From Pseudophaeobacter arcticus DSM 23566 (GTDB lineage: Bacteria > Pseudomonadota > Alphaproteobacteria > Rhodobacterales > Rhodobacteraceae), in the NCBI RefSeq assembly GCF_000473205.1, contig NZ_KI421507.1, forward strand, positions 2,896,957 through 2,960,956: a stretch of DNA of 64,000 bases, given 5' to 3'. How positions within the stretch are numbered: the stretch's first letter is position 1; each line of letters opens with the position of its first letter. A model generated the notes under the pieces. That model had not been told where the DNA came from and made no database searches. It worked only from the letters and a program-made list of their open reading frames with translations. Made by a program: the position numbers and the translations under genes. This document shows positions 52,003 to 62,499 of this stretch, piece after piece.

Positions 52003-52380
52003 ATGAGACGTTCCTTGATTCTATCCGTTAGATGCATTCTGATCGCGAGCCTTCTGCTCGCGACATCCGTCAGCGGTTTTTTTGGTGCATCCCATGAACT
52101 TGCACGGGTCGGGCAAAGCACCCTGGTGATCTGCGGCCAAGACGGCACAAGCGTTATAACGCTCGACCGGAACGGCACCCCGGTTACGCCCGCAAGCACC
52201 AGCTGCGGACATTGTGCCGACTGCTCTCTCATATCCGTCTTCGACCTGCCGGTTTTCACCGCGATTGCACGTCAGGCCACCCAGGCGCAACTGACTGCGC
52301 GCGCCGACACAGAAACAATTTTGACCTCGGGTTTTGCACGGCATTTGCCGCGCGGCCCCCCAAACACGTTCAGGTCCTAA
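52003..52380 (+). CDS. nosC: NosC-like small protein with CxxCxxC motif
   Basis: A protein of about 125 residues with an N-terminal hydrophobic signal or anchor (SLILSVRCILIASLLLATSVSG). A CGHCADC motif (CxxCxxC) lies near residue 67. A protein with this motif opens the nosCRZDFYLX operon of Paracoccus denitrificans; its function is not known. A GTG at 51994, better spaced from GGAG, is an alternative start. It is the first gene after the FNR/NnrR-type box and ends one base before nosR. Confidence 0.8.
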   Translation: MRRSLILSVRCILIASLLLATSVSGFFGASHELARVGQSTLVICGQDGTSVITLDRNGTPVTPASTSCGHCADCSLISVFDLPVFTAIARQATQAQLTARADTETILTSGFARHLPRGPPNTFRS

Positions 52381-52381
52381 A

Positions 52382-54616
52382 ATGATCGACACACTCCGCT
52401 CTTTGGTATTTCTGCGCCTGTTGGGACCCTTGGCCTTGGCAATACTGGCCAGCTTTGCGGCCAATCCGGCACTCTCACAAACCGCACAATCGGTTCTGTC
52501 CCACTATATTTCAAAAATCGCCCCCAACGATATCGTCGAGGGGAGTGACGCGTTTGGTCCTATCCGCGACGACGTGCCCGTGGCGCCGCTGCTGAAGCAA
52601 GGCGTTGAAATCGGACATGTCTTCATAACCTCTGACTTTGTCGGGACCACCGGGTATTCCGGCAAACCAATCCACACCATGGTTGCCGTCGACGCCGACG
52701 CGCGGGTGCTGGGCGTCGAATTGGTCAAACATTCCGAACCGATCGTGCTGATCGGCATTCCTGACAGCAAAATCAAGGCGATGGTACATGGCTATCGTGG
52801 CGTGGACCTGGTGGCAGAGGCGCAGGAACGCGGCTCGGCCCATGATCTGAACATCATTTCCGGCGCGACTGTCACCGTCATGGTGATCGACGATGGGATC
52901 ATCCGCGCCGGGCTAAAGGTCGCGCGCGCCCTGGGCCTGGGCGGGTTGCAGGCAGCAGCCGCAGCGGATCACAGCTTTGAAATCGCCCCCGACGCCGTTG
53001 CACCAGACAGCTGGATGGAAATGGAGGGCGATGGGACCCTGCGCCGCCTGTCACTGGACGTGGGGCAAGTCAACGCCGCCTTCGCCATGATGGACGACCC
53101 GCGCGCCGCCAAACGCGCTCTGACAGAGCCGTCAGACACCACATTCATTGACATGCAAACCGCGCTGGTCAGCGTGCCCGGCATTGGGCAGGCCATTCTG
53201 GGCGAAGCCGAAAACCGCAATCTGCGGGATTGGCTGAAGCCGGGCGAACACGCCATCGCAATTGTCGGTCGTGGGCTGTATTCCTTTAAGGGTTCGGGCT
53301 ATGTGCGCGGCGGCATTTTTGACCGGATCGTACTGATACAGGACGATGTGACTGTGCGGTTTCGCGACCGCGGCCACCGCCGGATGGGCCAGATAGAAGC
53401 CGATGATGCGCCCGAATTCACCGAGCGTGATCTGTTCAAAATCCCGGCTGACAGCGGTTTTGACCCAACCCTGCCATTCCGCATCCAGCTATTGGTGCAT
53501 CGCGAAGTCGCGGCCATCGAAAAGGTCTTTACCACCTTTGAACTGGGGTATCAGCTGCCACCGCAATACCAGCGCAAAACCGCGCCTGACCCGGCGCTGC
53601 AAGCCCCCCTGTCGCAGTCACAGGATCTGGCCGAAGAAGATGCGCAATCGGCGCTTTGGAAACGGATATGGGAGGATAAGACCGCCGAAATCATCGGGCT
53701 GCTGGTGATGCTGACCGTCCTGACTTTGGTGTTCTTTTTTCAACATTTTTTCACCCGCTCGGCCCGGTTCTATTTCTGGTTCAGGATATCCTTTCTGACG
53801 GTCACGCTGGTCTTTCTGGGGTGGTACGCCAATGCGCAGCTTTCGGTTGTGAACCTGATGGCGCTGTTTGGGGCCCTGGTGACGGATTTCAGCTGGCAAG
53901 CCTTTCTGCTGGACCCGCTGACCTTCATTCTGTGGTTTGCGGTTGCAACGGCACTGCTGTTCTGGGGACGCGGGGCCTACTGCGGCTGGCTGTGCCCCTT
54001 TGGCGCCTTGCAAGAGCTGACCAACCGCATCGGCCAGGCGCTCCACATCCCACAGGTCCAACTGCCCTGGGGTCTGCATGAACGGCTGTGGCCAATCAAA
54101 TACATGATCTTTCTTGGGCTGTTTGGCGCATCGCTGTATTCCATCGAGCAGGCCGAACACCTGGCCGAAGTGGAACCCTTCAAAACCGCCATCGTGCTGA
54201 AATTCATGCGGGCCTGGCCTTTTGTCGCCTATGTTGCGGCGCTTCTGATGGCCGGGCTGTTCGTGGAACGGTTCTTTTGCCGCTATCTCTGCCCATTGGG
54301 GGCCGCCCTGGCGATCCCTGCCCGGCTGCGGATGTTTGACTGGCTGAAGCGGTATCGCGACTGCGGCAACCCCTGCCAGACCTGCGCCAATGAATGCCCG
54401 GTCGATGCCATTCATCCCACCGGCGAAATCAACCCAAACGAATGCATCAACTGTCTGCATTGTCAGGTGCTGTACCAGTCTGAAGTGAAATGTCCCGTTG
54501 TCATCAAAAAGATGAAGCGGCGCGCCAGAGCCGGCTCACCAAATGCGGCTTTGGACGCACAAATTGCAAATCATCCAAATGTGAAGAACTCAAGAAAGGA
54601 ACTTCAAGATGTCTGA
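52382..54616 (+). CDS. nosR: NosR, electron donor/regulator for N2O reductase
   Basis: A polytopic flavo-iron-sulfur protein of about 744 residues. A signal segment is followed by a periplasmic FMN-binding domain with the attachment motif [10 protein letters not shown] (about 160-169). Several membrane helices follow from about 440. [12 protein letters not shown] and [12 protein letters not shown] carry CxxxCP motifs, and the C-terminal ferredoxin part has [13 protein letters not shown] and [11 protein letters not shown]. NosR supplies electrons to NosZ from quinol. It overlaps the nosZ start by eight bases. Confidence 0.97.
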   Translation: MIDTLRSLVFLRLLGPLALAILASFAANPALSQTAQSVLSHYISKIAPNDIVEGSDAFGPIRDDVPVAPLLKQGVEIGHVFITSDFVGTTGYSGKPIHTMVAVDADARVLGVELVKHSEPIVLIGIPDSKIKAMVHGYRGVDLVAEAQERGSAHDLNIISGATVTVMVIDDGIIRAGLKVARALGLGGLQAAAAADHSFEIAPDAVAPDSWMEMEGDGTLRRLSLDVGQVNAAFAMMDDPRAAKRALTEPSDTTFIDMQTALVSVPGIGQAILGEAENRNLRDWLKPGEHAIAIVGRGLYSFKGSGYVRGGIFDRIVLIQDDVTVRFRDRGHRRMGQIEADDAPEFTERDLFKIPADSGFDPTLPFRIQLLVHREVAAIEKVFTTFELGYQLPPQYQRKTAPDPALQAPLSQSQDLAEEDAQSALWKRIWEDKTAEIIGLLVMLTVLTLVFFFQHFFTRSARFYFWFRISFLTVTLVFLGWYANAQLSVVNLMALFGALVTDFSWQAFLLDPLTFILWFAVATALLFWGRGAYCGWLCPFGALQELTNRIGQALHIPQVQLPWGLHERLWPIKYMIFLGLFGASLYSIEQAEHLAEVEPFKTAIVLKFMRAWPFVAYVAALLMAGLFVERFFCRYLCPLGAALAIPARLRMFDWLKRYRDCGNPCQTCANECPVDAIHPTGEINPNECINCLHCQVLYQSEVKCPVVIKKMKRRARAGSPNAALDAQIANHPNVKNSRKELQDV

Positions 54617-56552
54617 TCAAGACAAACAAGGCCTGAGCCGACGCGGTTTCATGGGAGCCACGGCCACCGGGGCAGCATTGCTGGGGGGCACCGGCGGCAA
54701 GCTGGGTCTTCTGGGCGGTGCGGCGGCCATTACCGCGGCCAGCACCAGCGCATCCTGGGCAGCAACAGGCGATCACGCGACACCTGCCCCTGGTGAGTTG
54801 GACGAATACTATGGCTTCTGGTCATCGGGCCAGGCCGGCGAGATGCGCATCCTGGGCGTTCCCTCGATGCGTGAACTGATGCGCGTACCGGTGTTCAACC
54901 GCTGTTCCGCCACAGGGTGGGGGCAGACCAACGAAAGCCTGAAAATCCTGACGCAAGACATGCTGCCGCAGACCAAGGAATACCTGGCTGCGCAGGGCAA
55001 GAAAGTGCACGATCAGGGTGACCTTCACCACGTCCACATGTCCTTTACCGAGGGCAAATACGACGGCCGCTTCCTGTTCATGAACGACAAGGCCAACACC
55101 CGCGTCGCGCGTATTCGCTGCGACGTGATGAAGCCCGACAAGATCATCGACATCCCCAACGCCAAGGCCATCCACGGGTTGCGCCCGCAAAAATGGCCCC
55201 GCACCAACTATGTATTCGCCAACGGCGAAGACGAAGTGCCGATGGTCAACGATGGATCGGTTCTGAACGAGCCGGAAAAATACGTGAACTTCTTCTCCGC
55301 GATCAATGCCGACGAAATGACTGTCGCATGGCAGGTTATGGTGTCGGGCAACCTTGACAACACCGATGCGGATTACGAGGGCAAATGGGCCTTCTCGACC
55401 TCTTACAACTCGGAAATGGGGATGACCCTGCCCGAGATGATGGAGGCAGAGATGGACCACGTCGTCATCTTCAATATCGCAGAGATTGAGGCAGGTATCG
55501 CCGCTGGTGACTATATCGAACTCAACGGCGTCAAGGTGATTGACGGGCGCAAAGGGCAGAACAAGAAATACACCCGCTATGTGCCAATCCCCAACAGCCC
55601 CCATGGCATCAACATGGCACCCGACAAGAAACACCTCTGTGTCGCTGGCAAACTGTCGCCCACCGTGTCGGTGCTGGACGTGACCAAGTTTGATACCCTG
55701 TTTGAGGACGACAGCGTCGACGCACGCGAAGCCGTGTTGGTGGCAGAACCTGAACTGGGTCTTGGCCCGCTCCACACCTGCTTTGATGGTCAGGGCAACG
55801 CCTTTACCACTCTGTTCCTGGACAGCCAGGTGGTCAAATGGAACATTGAAAAGGCGATCCGGCTTTACAATGGTGAAGACGTCGACCCGATCATCGTCAA
55901 GAAGGATGTGCATTACCAACCGGGCCACAACTCGACCACCATGGGCGAAACGCTGGAGGCAGATGGCAAATGGTATCTGTCGATGAACAAGTTCTCAAAA
56001 GACCGGTTCCTGAATGTTGGACCGCTCAAACCCGAGAACGAGCAGCTTTTTGCGCTGAATGGCGACGAAATGGAACTGGTGCATGATGGTCCGACCTTTG
56101 CCGAACCCCATGACAGCATCCTTGTGCACCGCTCGGTGGTGAACCCGAAAAACGTCTGGGATCGGAATGATCCGATGTGGGCGGACGCCCGTGCGCAGGC
56201 CGAAATCGACGGTGTGGACATTGACGACTATCAAGACAGTGTGATCCGCGATGGCAACAAGGTCCGGGTTTGGATGTCCAGCCAGGCACCAGAATTCAGC
56301 CTGTCGAACTTTACCGTCAAACAGGGCGACGAGGTGACTGTCTATGTTACCAACCTTGATGACATCGACGACCTGACCCACGGCTTTACTCTCAACAACC
56401 ATGGCGTCGCGATGGAAGTTGGACCACAGGCAACCGCCTCGGTCACCTTCACGGCGGCGAAACCTGGCGTCTACTGGTACTATTGCCAGTGGTTCTGCCA
56501 CGCCCTGCACATGGAAATGCGCGGTCGTATGTTTGTAGAGCCTGCTGCCTGA
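54609..56552 (+). CDS. nosZ: Nitrous-oxide reductase
   Basis: A periplasmic homodimeric copper enzyme that reduces N2O to N2. It has 647 residues and a twin-arginine signal ([18 protein letters not shown]), which places it in the Tat-exported clade I. The seven-bladed propeller carries the CuZ His ligands in segments such as DLHHVHMSF and EPHDSILVH. The C-terminal cupredoxin has the CuA motif [14 protein letters not shown]. The gene looks intact at full length. It lies between nosR and nosD with small overlaps. Confidence 0.98.
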   Translation: MSDQDKQGLSRRGFMGATATGAALLGGTGGKLGLLGGAAAITAASTSASWAATGDHATPAPGELDEYYGFWSSGQAGEMRILGVPSMRELMRVPVFNRCSATGWGQTNESLKILTQDMLPQTKEYLAAQGKKVHDQGDLHHVHMSFTEGKYDGRFLFMNDKANTRVARIRCDVMKPDKIIDIPNAKAIHGLRPQKWPRTNYVFANGEDEVPMVNDGSVLNEPEKYVNFFSAINADEMTVAWQVMVSGNLDNTDADYEGKWAFSTSYNSEMGMTLPEMMEAEMDHVVIFNIAEIEAGIAAGDYIELNGVKVIDGRKGQNKKYTRYVPIPNSPHGINMAPDKKHLCVAGKLSPTVSVLDVTKFDTLFEDDSVDAREAVLVAEPELGLGPLHTCFDGQGNAFTTLFLDSQVVKWNIEKAIRLYNGEDVDPIIVKKDVHYQPGHNSTTMGETLEADGKWYLSMNKFSKDRFLNVGPLKPENEQLFALNGDEMELVHDGPTFAEPHDSILVHRSVVNPKNVWDRNDPMWADARAQAEIDGVDIDDYQDSVIRDGNKVRVWMSSQAPEFSLSNFTVKQGDEVTVYVTNLDDIDDLTHGFTLNNHGVAMEVGPQATASVTFTAAKPGVYWYYCQWFCHALHMEMRGRMFVEPAA

Positions 56553-57880
56553 TGACACGTCTCGTCTCTCTTGTTTTTGCATTGATGCTCGCCGCCATGC
56601 CCGCCTGGGCGGCACGGATTGATGTGCACCCCGGTGACGGTGCGCTTGCGCGTGCCTTGCTGGGGGCAAGCGCGGGGGACGAGATTGTCCTTGCACCGGG
56701 CCTTTATACGGGCCCGGTGCACATTGAAATTCCGCTCACCCTGCGGGGCACCACAGGTGCCGTCATCGACGCTGGCGGCATCGGCTCTGTGGTCATGGTT
56801 GACGCCCCCGATGTGACCGTTCAGAGCCTGACACTGATCAATTCCGGCCGGGTGCATGAACCTGGTGATGCCGGTGTCAAGCTGACCACAAAGGCCCGCC
56901 GCGCGCGGGTGCTGGACAACCACCTGAAGGGCAACCTGATCGGGGTCGATGTCCACGGTGCCCGCGATGCGCTGATCAAGGGCAACCGGATCGAAGGCCT
57001 GCAGCTTGCCCGCATGAATGATCGCGGCAACGGTATCTATGTCTGGAATGCCCCCGGATCAGTCGTCGAAGACAACGAAATCCGATATGGCCGCGACGGG
57101 ATATTTTCCAACGTTTCCAAGCGCAACATCTATCGCCGCAACCTGTTTCGCGACCTGCGGTTTGCGGTGCACTACATGTATACCAATGACAGCGAAATTG
57201 CGGGCAACATCAGCATCGGCAACCATCTTGGGTTTGCGATGATGTATTCGGACCGGATCGTGGCGCGGGATAACATCAGCATCAACGACCGCGACTATGG
57301 CATAATGCTGAACTACACCAACAAATCCGATGTCTTTGCCAATCAGGTCCTCGGAGGGGCGGAAAAATGCGCCTTTGTCTATAATTCACACCGCAACCTG
57401 CTGGCCGAAAACAGCTTTGACAATTGTGACATCGGGATTCATTTCACCGCCGGATCAGAGCACAACACAATCACCGGCAACGCCTTTATCGGCAACCGTA
57501 CACAGGTCAAATACGTTGGCACACGCGATGTCGAGTGGAGCTTTGATGGCCGTGGTAATTTCTGGTCAGATCATCCCTCCTTTGATCTGAATGGGGATGC
57601 ACGCGCCGACAGCAGCTATCGGCCCAACGACTTGATGGATCACATCCTGTGGTCGCAGCCCGCCGCCAAACTGCTGATTGGCTCACCCGCCGTTCAACTG
57701 GTCCGCTGGAGCCAGGAACAGTTTCCAGCCACCACCCCCGGCGGGGTGGTCGACAGCCATCCGCTGATCGCAGCACCTGATCTGTCGGTACCACAGAACC
57801 TATCGTTACTCGCCCAGGCGACACCGCATTGGGCAACCGGAGCAAGCGACGACGATGCTACACATTTCCAACCTGACTAA
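56552..57880 (+). CDS. nosD: NosD, periplasmic copper-loading protein
   Basis: A right-handed beta-helix protein of about 442 residues that is needed for maturation of the CuZ site with NosFY. It has a signal peptide (LVSLVFALMLAAMPAWA). The body is built of Asn/Gly-rich coils such as NDRDYGIMLNYTNKSD and NRIEGLQLARMNDRGNGIYVWN. The ATG at 56552 overlaps the nosZ stop by one base. The end overlaps the nosF start by 26 bases. Confidence 0.96.
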   Translation: MTRLVSLVFALMLAAMPAWAARIDVHPGDGALARALLGASAGDEIVLAPGLYTGPVHIEIPLTLRGTTGAVIDAGGIGSVVMVDAPDVTVQSLTLINSGRVHEPGDAGVKLTTKARRARVLDNHLKGNLIGVDVHGARDALIKGNRIEGLQLARMNDRGNGIYVWNAPGSVVEDNEIRYGRDGIFSNVSKRNIYRRNLFRDLRFAVHYMYTNDSEIAGNISIGNHLGFAMMYSDRIVARDNISINDRDYGIMLNYTNKSDVFANQVLGGAEKCAFVYNSHRNLLAENSFDNCDIGIHFTAGSEHNTITGNAFIGNRTQVKYVGTRDVEWSFDGRGNFWSDHPSFDLNGDARADSSYRPNDLMDHILWSQPAAKLLIGSPAVQLVRWSQEQFPATTPGGVVDSHPLIAAPDLSVPQNLSLLAQATPHWATGASDDDATHFQPD

Positions 57881-58739
57881 GCGCTACGCCAGTCAAACCG
57901 CATTGGACCGCGTGGACCTATCCATTGCACCCGGCGAACGGGTTGCGCTGCTGGGCCACAACGGCGCGGGCAAATCTACCTTGATGAAAATGGTGCTGGG
58001 CCTGCTCACGCCATCGGATGGTGGCATCACCGTTGCCGGACAGGCGCCGGGGTCACGTATCGCGCGCGATGTGACGGCCTATTTGCCCGAAAACATCGCC
58101 TTTCATCCCGCACTGACCGGCCGCGAACAAATCCGCCATTTCCTGCGCTACCGGGGCCGTCCGGTAGCCGAGGCCGACGCACTGTTGGCCAAAGTGGGGC
58201 TCGGCGATGCCGCGCGGCGCCGGATAGGGACATATTCCAAAGGCATGCGCCAGCGTGTTGGCCTGGCGCAGGCCCTGATCGGCAGCCCCGCCCTGATGGT
58301 TCTGGACGAGCCCACATCCGGGCTGGACCCGGTGTCGCGCCGCGAGTTTTATACCCTGCTGGATGAGTTGGCAGCACATGGCACCGCCATCCTGATGTCC
58401 TCACACGCGCTGTCCGAAGTCGAGGTGCGCACGGATCGCATCGCCATTCTCTCCAAGGGCCAAAAGGTTGCTGACGGCTCCCTGAGCAGCCTGCGCAGCG
58501 ACGCGGCTCTGCCTTTGACGGTACAGTTGCGCCCCCGGCAGGGATGCACAGCCCAGGTCTTCGCCGCGTTTCCAGAGGCAAAACAGGTGGGCGACAGTCT
58601 GACAATGACCTGCGCGCAGGCCGACAAGCTGGGCATTCTGACCCGGATCACGGCAGTGCGCGATACGCTCCAGGATTTTGATTTCCTGCCCCCCAGCCTT
58701 GACGATATCTATGTTCAAATCAGCAGGAGCGCTGCGTGA
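57855..58739 (+). CDS. nosF: NosF, ABC ATPase for copper-site assembly
   Basis: A 294-residue cytoplasmic ATPase with Walker A GHNGAGKST, signature YSKGMRQRVGLAQAL and Walker B LMVLDEPTSGLD. The C-terminal extension (about 215-294) is typical of NosF. With NosY it powers delivery of a sulfur or copper species to NosD. It overlaps nosD and, by one base, nosY. Confidence 0.97.
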   Translation: MLHISNLTKRYASQTALDRVDLSIAPGERVALLGHNGAGKSTLMKMVLGLLTPSDGGITVAGQAPGSRIARDVTAYLPENIAFHPALTGREQIRHFLRYRGRPVAEADALLAKVGLGDAARRRIGTYSKGMRQRVGLAQALIGSPALMVLDEPTSGLDPVSRREFYTLLDELAAHGTAILMSSHALSEVEVRTDRIAILSKGQKVADGSLSSLRSDAALPLTVQLRPRQGCTAQVFAAFPEAKQVGDSLTMTCAQADKLGILTRITAVRDTLQDFDFLPPSLDDIYVQISRSAA

Positions 58740-59566
58740 TGCTGTTGCGTGTTCTGTCCACATTCCACATCGAATTTGCCATTGCCCTGCGCAATCGCTG
58801 GCTGAGCATCGCGATTGTCATGATGGTGCTGTTTTCGCTGGTTCTGGCCATTGCCGGATCGGCCCCCACCGGTGGACTGGGGGCGGACCGCCTGTCGGTC
58901 ACCGTTGCCAGCCTGACCTCATTATCGGTCTATCTGGTGCCGCTGATGGCGCTGATCATCTCTTTTGATGCCATTGCCGGCGAAATTGAGCGCGGCACCC
59001 TGCCGCTGTACCTCGCCTACCCTGTCAGCCGGGGCGAATTGCTGGGCGGCAAACTGGCCGCGCAATTGGTGCTGATTACAATTGCCGTCTGCCTTGGCTA
59101 CGGCGCGGCGGCCATTGTCGCCTTTTGGTTCAGCGGCTGGGGCGCGATGGATGGCATGCCGGCCTTGCTGCGCCTGATCTGGACCTCGGTTTTGCTGGGC
59201 GCCGTGTTTTTATCGCTGGGCCAGATGATTTCCGGCCTGTCACGCCGCCCCTCTGCGGCGGCGGGGCTGGCCATCGGACTGTGGCTGGTGGCTGTGGTTC
59301 TCTATGATCTGGGTCTGTTGGCGGCCATTGTCGCCGATGATGGCGGGGCATTCACCACAGAGGTATTCCCATGGTTGCTGGTCGCCAACCCCGCCGATGC
59401 GCTGCGGATTTACAACCTGGCCGCATCCGACGCGGTTGGCGCCGCCTCTGGTCTGGCCGGGGCAGCACAGTCCATCGCCCTGTGGAAGCCGCTGGCATCG
59501 TTGCTTGTCTGGGTGGTTCTGGCCGCCGCGCTGGCACGGATTGCATTTGGAAGGGTCAAACCATGA
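58739..59566 (+). CDS. nosY: NosY, membrane permease of the NosFY complex
   Basis: An ABC-2-type permease of about 275 residues with six hydrophobic helices. The N-terminal FHIEFAIALRNRWLS and the periplasmic-side DAIAGEIERGTLPLYLAYPVSRGELLGGKL segment are diagnostic of NosY. The ATG at 58739 is used; the GTG at 58736 is an in-frame alternative. It overlaps nosL by four bases. Confidence 0.96.
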   Translation: MLLRVLSTFHIEFAIALRNRWLSIAIVMMVLFSLVLAIAGSAPTGGLGADRLSVTVASLTSLSVYLVPLMALIISFDAIAGEIERGTLPLYLAYPVSRGELLGGKLAAQLVLITIAVCLGYGAAAIVAFWFSGWGAMDGMPALLRLIWTSVLLGAVFLSLGQMISGLSRRPSAAAGLAIGLWLVAVVLYDLGLLAAIVADDGGAFTTEVFPWLLVANPADALRIYNLAASDAVGAASGLAGAAQSIALWKPLASLLVWVVLAAALARIAFGRVKP

Positions 59567-60126
59567 AACCAGGTATCCTCATCACCCTTGCGGCGCTATT
59601 GCTCTCGGCTTGCAAAGAAGACGAGACCGCGCTGCCGCTGCCCATTGAGATGACAGCCGAGGCCGTTGGCTATTATTGTCAGATGGACCTGCTGAACCAT
59701 GAGGGCCCCAAGGGGCAAATCCACCTTGCAGGGATGGCCGCCCCGATCTTTCTGTCACAGGTGCGGGACACAATTGCCTATCTTCACATGCCCGAACAGA
59801 GCCACGCGGTGCAGGCAACCTATGTTCAGGATATGGCAAATGCTGAAAGCTGGGCAAAACCCGGCTCATGGATCGCCGCCAACAAAGCCCTTTATGTGGT
59901 GGGCTCCGACCAGATGGGCGGCATGGGCGCCCCCGAATTTGTACCCTTTTCCGATGCGACTGCAGCGGCAAACTTTATCGCCAATCATGGCGGCGCTTTG
60001 CTGCGATTTGACGAAATCAAACCACAGGATGTGCTGAGTGGCGCAGCCCCCGAACTGGCAGCCGCTGATCAATCCGACATCGCCAACCGATTGCGCGCAT
60101 TGGCGCCCGCAGACAGGACCAACTGA
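59563..60126 (+). CDS. nosL: NosL, copper-chaperone lipoprotein
   Basis: A protein of about 187 residues. The lipobox LLLSAC near residue 17 marks an outer- or inner-membrane lipoprotein. The body carries Cys/Met candidates for Cu(I), such as YYCQMDLLNHEGPKGQIH and DQMGGMGAPEF. NosL delivers copper to NosD or NosZ. The ATG at 59563 overlaps nosY by four bases, and nosX begins directly after the stop. Confidence 0.95.
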   Translation: MKPGILITLAALLLSACKEDETALPLPIEMTAEAVGYYCQMDLLNHEGPKGQIHLAGMAAPIFLSQVRDTIAYLHMPEQSHAVQATYVQDMANAESWAKPGSWIAANKALYVVGSDQMGGMGAPEFVPFSDATAAANFIANHGGALLRFDEIKPQDVLSGAAPELAAADQSDIANRLRALAPADRTN

Positions 60127-60127
60127 T

Positions 60128-61045
60128 ATGACCCTTTCCCGCCGTCGTTTTCTTTCGCTGGCTTCCGCCTCTTGCCTGATCGCCCCTGCGGCGCAGGCGT
60201 TCCAATGGCAGGGGACCGCATTGGGGGCTCATGCACGGATCATCCTTGATCATCCAAACGCCGAGCAGATTACCCAGCGGGCGCTGGCGGAAATCACCCG
60301 GCTGGAGGATATCTTTAGCCTCTATCGCGTTGACTCCGAAATAACCCGGCTAAACACGCAGGGTCATCTGAATGCCCCATCGTTTGAGCTGTTGGAATGC
60401 CTGTCCACCGCCCGCTACGCCCATCGCCTGACCGAGGGCCGGTTTGACCCGACCGTACAGCCACTTTGGCGCGTTCTGGCGGATGCCTATGTTGCAGGCC
60501 GCCCGGCGGATGTTGCCGCAATAGCCGCCGCGCGGGCACGGATCGGGTTTGACCAAGTGATCTTTGACAGCACGGCTGTTGAGCTGTCTGCGGGTCAGCA
60601 ACTCACCCTGAATGGTATCGCCCAAGGCTATATTGCTGACCGTGTGGCGCTATTGATGCGCGCCGAAGGGGTCAAAGATGTGTTGATTGACACCGGCGAG
60701 ATCCTTGCGATGGGTGCCCCGGACGGGCACGCCGCCTGGCCAGTCACGATTGTCGGCGAAGCACAGGCGCGCGCCCTGACCGGGCGGGCCCTGGCCACCT
60801 CTGCGCCCTATGGCACCATTCTGGATGCCGCGGGCGAGATCGGCCATATCCTTGATCCGCGCAGCGGGTCGGCGCTGGAAACCGACATCCGGCAGGTCTC
60901 TGTCAGCGCCCAAAGCGCGGCGCTTGCGGATGCTGTTTCAACGGGGCTTTGCTCGGCCCGTGACGGCGATGAGGCGCGGCGTTTGTTGCGCAATGTGAAT
61001 GGCGTATTTCTTGAAAGCGTGCAGACAGCAGCTGACGCAGCATGA
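60128..61045 (+). CDS. nosX: NosX, ApbE-like FMN transferase
   Basis: A periplasmic enzyme of about 305 residues that attaches FMN to NosR. It has a twin-arginine-like signal (SRRRFLSLASASCLIAPAAQA). ApbE features are LEDIFSLYRVDSEITRLN, LNGIAQGYIADRVALLM and the C-terminal HILDPRSGSALETDIRQVSVSA. The ATG at 60128 starts one base after the nosL stop. It is the last gene of the nos operon and is followed by a perfect 15-bp hairpin terminator. Confidence 0.95.
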   Translation: MTLSRRRFLSLASASCLIAPAAQAFQWQGTALGAHARIILDHPNAEQITQRALAEITRLEDIFSLYRVDSEITRLNTQGHLNAPSFELLECLSTARYAHRLTEGRFDPTVQPLWRVLADAYVAGRPADVAAIAAARARIGFDQVIFDSTAVELSAGQQLTLNGIAQGYIADRVALLMRAEGVKDVLIDTGEILAMGAPDGHAAWPVTIVGEAQARALTGRALATSAPYGTILDAAGEIGHILDPRSGSALETDIRQVSVSAQSAALADAVSTGLCSARDGDEARRLLRNVNGVFLESVQTAADAA

Positions 61046-61123
61046 GATCAAACGAACAGCCAGGAAACCGGGAAACGTCTTGGCGACAGATCCACAAAAC
61101 CGCAAATGACCTGCGCGCGTGAA

Positions 61124-61172
61124 TGAGGGTGGTGCCATTGTGGCTGGATAGGCCGCCATGGCACCACCCTCA
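61124..61172. terminator. Terminator of the nos operon
   Basis: A perfect 15-bp stem tgagggtggtgccat/atggcaccaccctca with a 19-nt loop, followed by a T run on the plus strand. It separates convergent nosX and nnrS. Confidence 0.92.
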
Positions 61173-61210
61173 ATTTTAGCCCGAAGGTCCAGGGTCAGGG
61201 CCCGAAGGCA

Positions 61211-62407
61211 TCAGGCCGAATTGGGCTGCGAAGGCGCCTTGCGTTTAGCCGAAGGCAAGGCCAGCCACGGCACCAGACGTATGGCCAGAATGGCAAAACC
61301 CAAAGTCCAAAGTATTGCCGAAATTTCGATACCACTACGGCCTGCAAAAAAGACCTCCGGCAGGGCCGACCGCATGATAGCCGCTCCGCAAATCAAGGCA
61401 AAAACCAGCGTAAAAGCAGGTCCCGCGACCAACGCGCGTCCAGTATGCCCCAGCGTCGCACGTATCATCACCGCAACGGTCATGCCACCGATCGCACCAA
61501 TCCCCAACATGTGCATCCCTGCCGCTGTGGCAATCCAACCGATCGCCGACGCCCCGGTCATCATCAGCCCAGCAGCCAGGATCCCATAGGCAACATGAAG
61601 CATAAGCAAAAGCGGCGAACGCCAGGTCGCCACTGCCCGCCAACGGGACAGCCGGGCGAAATGCATCACGCCGCTCAGGATCAATACCCCTCCGGTGACC
61701 GCCGCCTCTGGCCGCGCAACCCATATCAGCAAAGCCGCCGCCCCAAAGGCCACAACCACGGCGTCAAACCGCCCAAAGGGCACCGGAAACCGGGTTTCCC
61801 CCTGTTTGACCAGCCAGTTGCGGGTAAAGCTGGGAATGATCCGCCCGCCAATAAGTGTGATCAAGAACAGGACCAGCGCCAGACCAAACCTGCGCCCGAT
61901 GTCCGCCTCGCCGGCCAATATAACCTCGATGTGGTAGGTGATATTCGCAGCACACAGCAGGCCCACCGGAAGCACAACCTTCAGATTGCGCCAGTTTTGC
62001 CCGGCCACAATCTCGCGCGCGACGATTACGGCAATAGCCAGCAGAAATGCGCAATCCGCAAAGGCCACCCCAATGGGCCCCAGTGGCAGCAGTCCGGCAA
62101 GAGCGATCCGACCAATCAGCCAAATGACCGAGAGGCAAAGCAAAGGCCAGCCCTGGATCGGCATTCGCCCGCTCCAGTTGGGGACCGCTGTGAACAGAAA
62201 CCCCGCAATCACTGCTGCGCCATAGCCAAAGATCATCTCGTGTATGTGCCAGTCCATGGGCGGAAAGGAGCTGACCAGCGTCCATTGGCCCTGCCAGACC
62301 ATCCACCAGACCGGTATGACTGCAGCAGCAAACAGTACGGCAGCCAGGAAGAACGGGCGAAACCCTGCGCTTAGGGCTGCGGGGCCATTATAGTTTGTGC
62401 GGCTCAT
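61211..62407 (-). CDS. nnrS: NnrS-family heme/copper membrane protein
   Basis: A protein of about 398 residues with some twelve membrane segments. NnrS proteins bind heme and copper and protect against NO-derived stress in denitrifiers. The family stretches are GFRPFFLAAVLFAAAVIPVWW at the N-terminus, MDWHIHEMIFGYGAAVIAGFLFTAVPNW with conserved His residues, and IGGMTVAVMIRATLGHTGR near the C-terminus. The start at 62407 is chosen because longer frames are not membrane-like. It is divergent from the NnrR-type gene. Confidence 0.93.
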   Translation of the reverse strand: MSRTNYNGPAALSAGFRPFFLAAVLFAAAVIPVWWMVWQGQWTLVSSFPPMDWHIHEMIFGYGAAVIAGFLFTAVPNWSGRMPIQGWPLLCLSVIWLIGRIALAGLLPLGPIGVAFADCAFLLAIAVIVAREIVAGQNWRNLKVVLPVGLLCAANITYHIEVILAGEADIGRRFGLALVLFLITLIGGRIIPSFTRNWLVKQGETRFPVPFGRFDAVVVAFGAAALLIWVARPEAAVTGGVLILSGVMHFARLSRWRAVATWRSPLLLMLHVAYGILAAGLMMTGASAIGWIATAAGMHMLGIGAIGGMTVAVMIRATLGHTGRALVAGPAFTLVFALICGAAIMRSALPEVFFAGRSGIEISAILWTLGFAILAIRLVPWLALPSAKRKAPSQPNSA

Positions 62408-62499
62408 GGATGATCCCTTTTTTACACTTGGCAAGAGGGGTGTTATCGCAGGCAAAGCTGGGCTATCTCTTGTCCATATCCGTCTTTGGATGTCTCCGT

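Noticed and set aside
54822..55928. 368-residue minus-strand open frame
   Set aside because: Antisense shadow of nosZ, which is intact.
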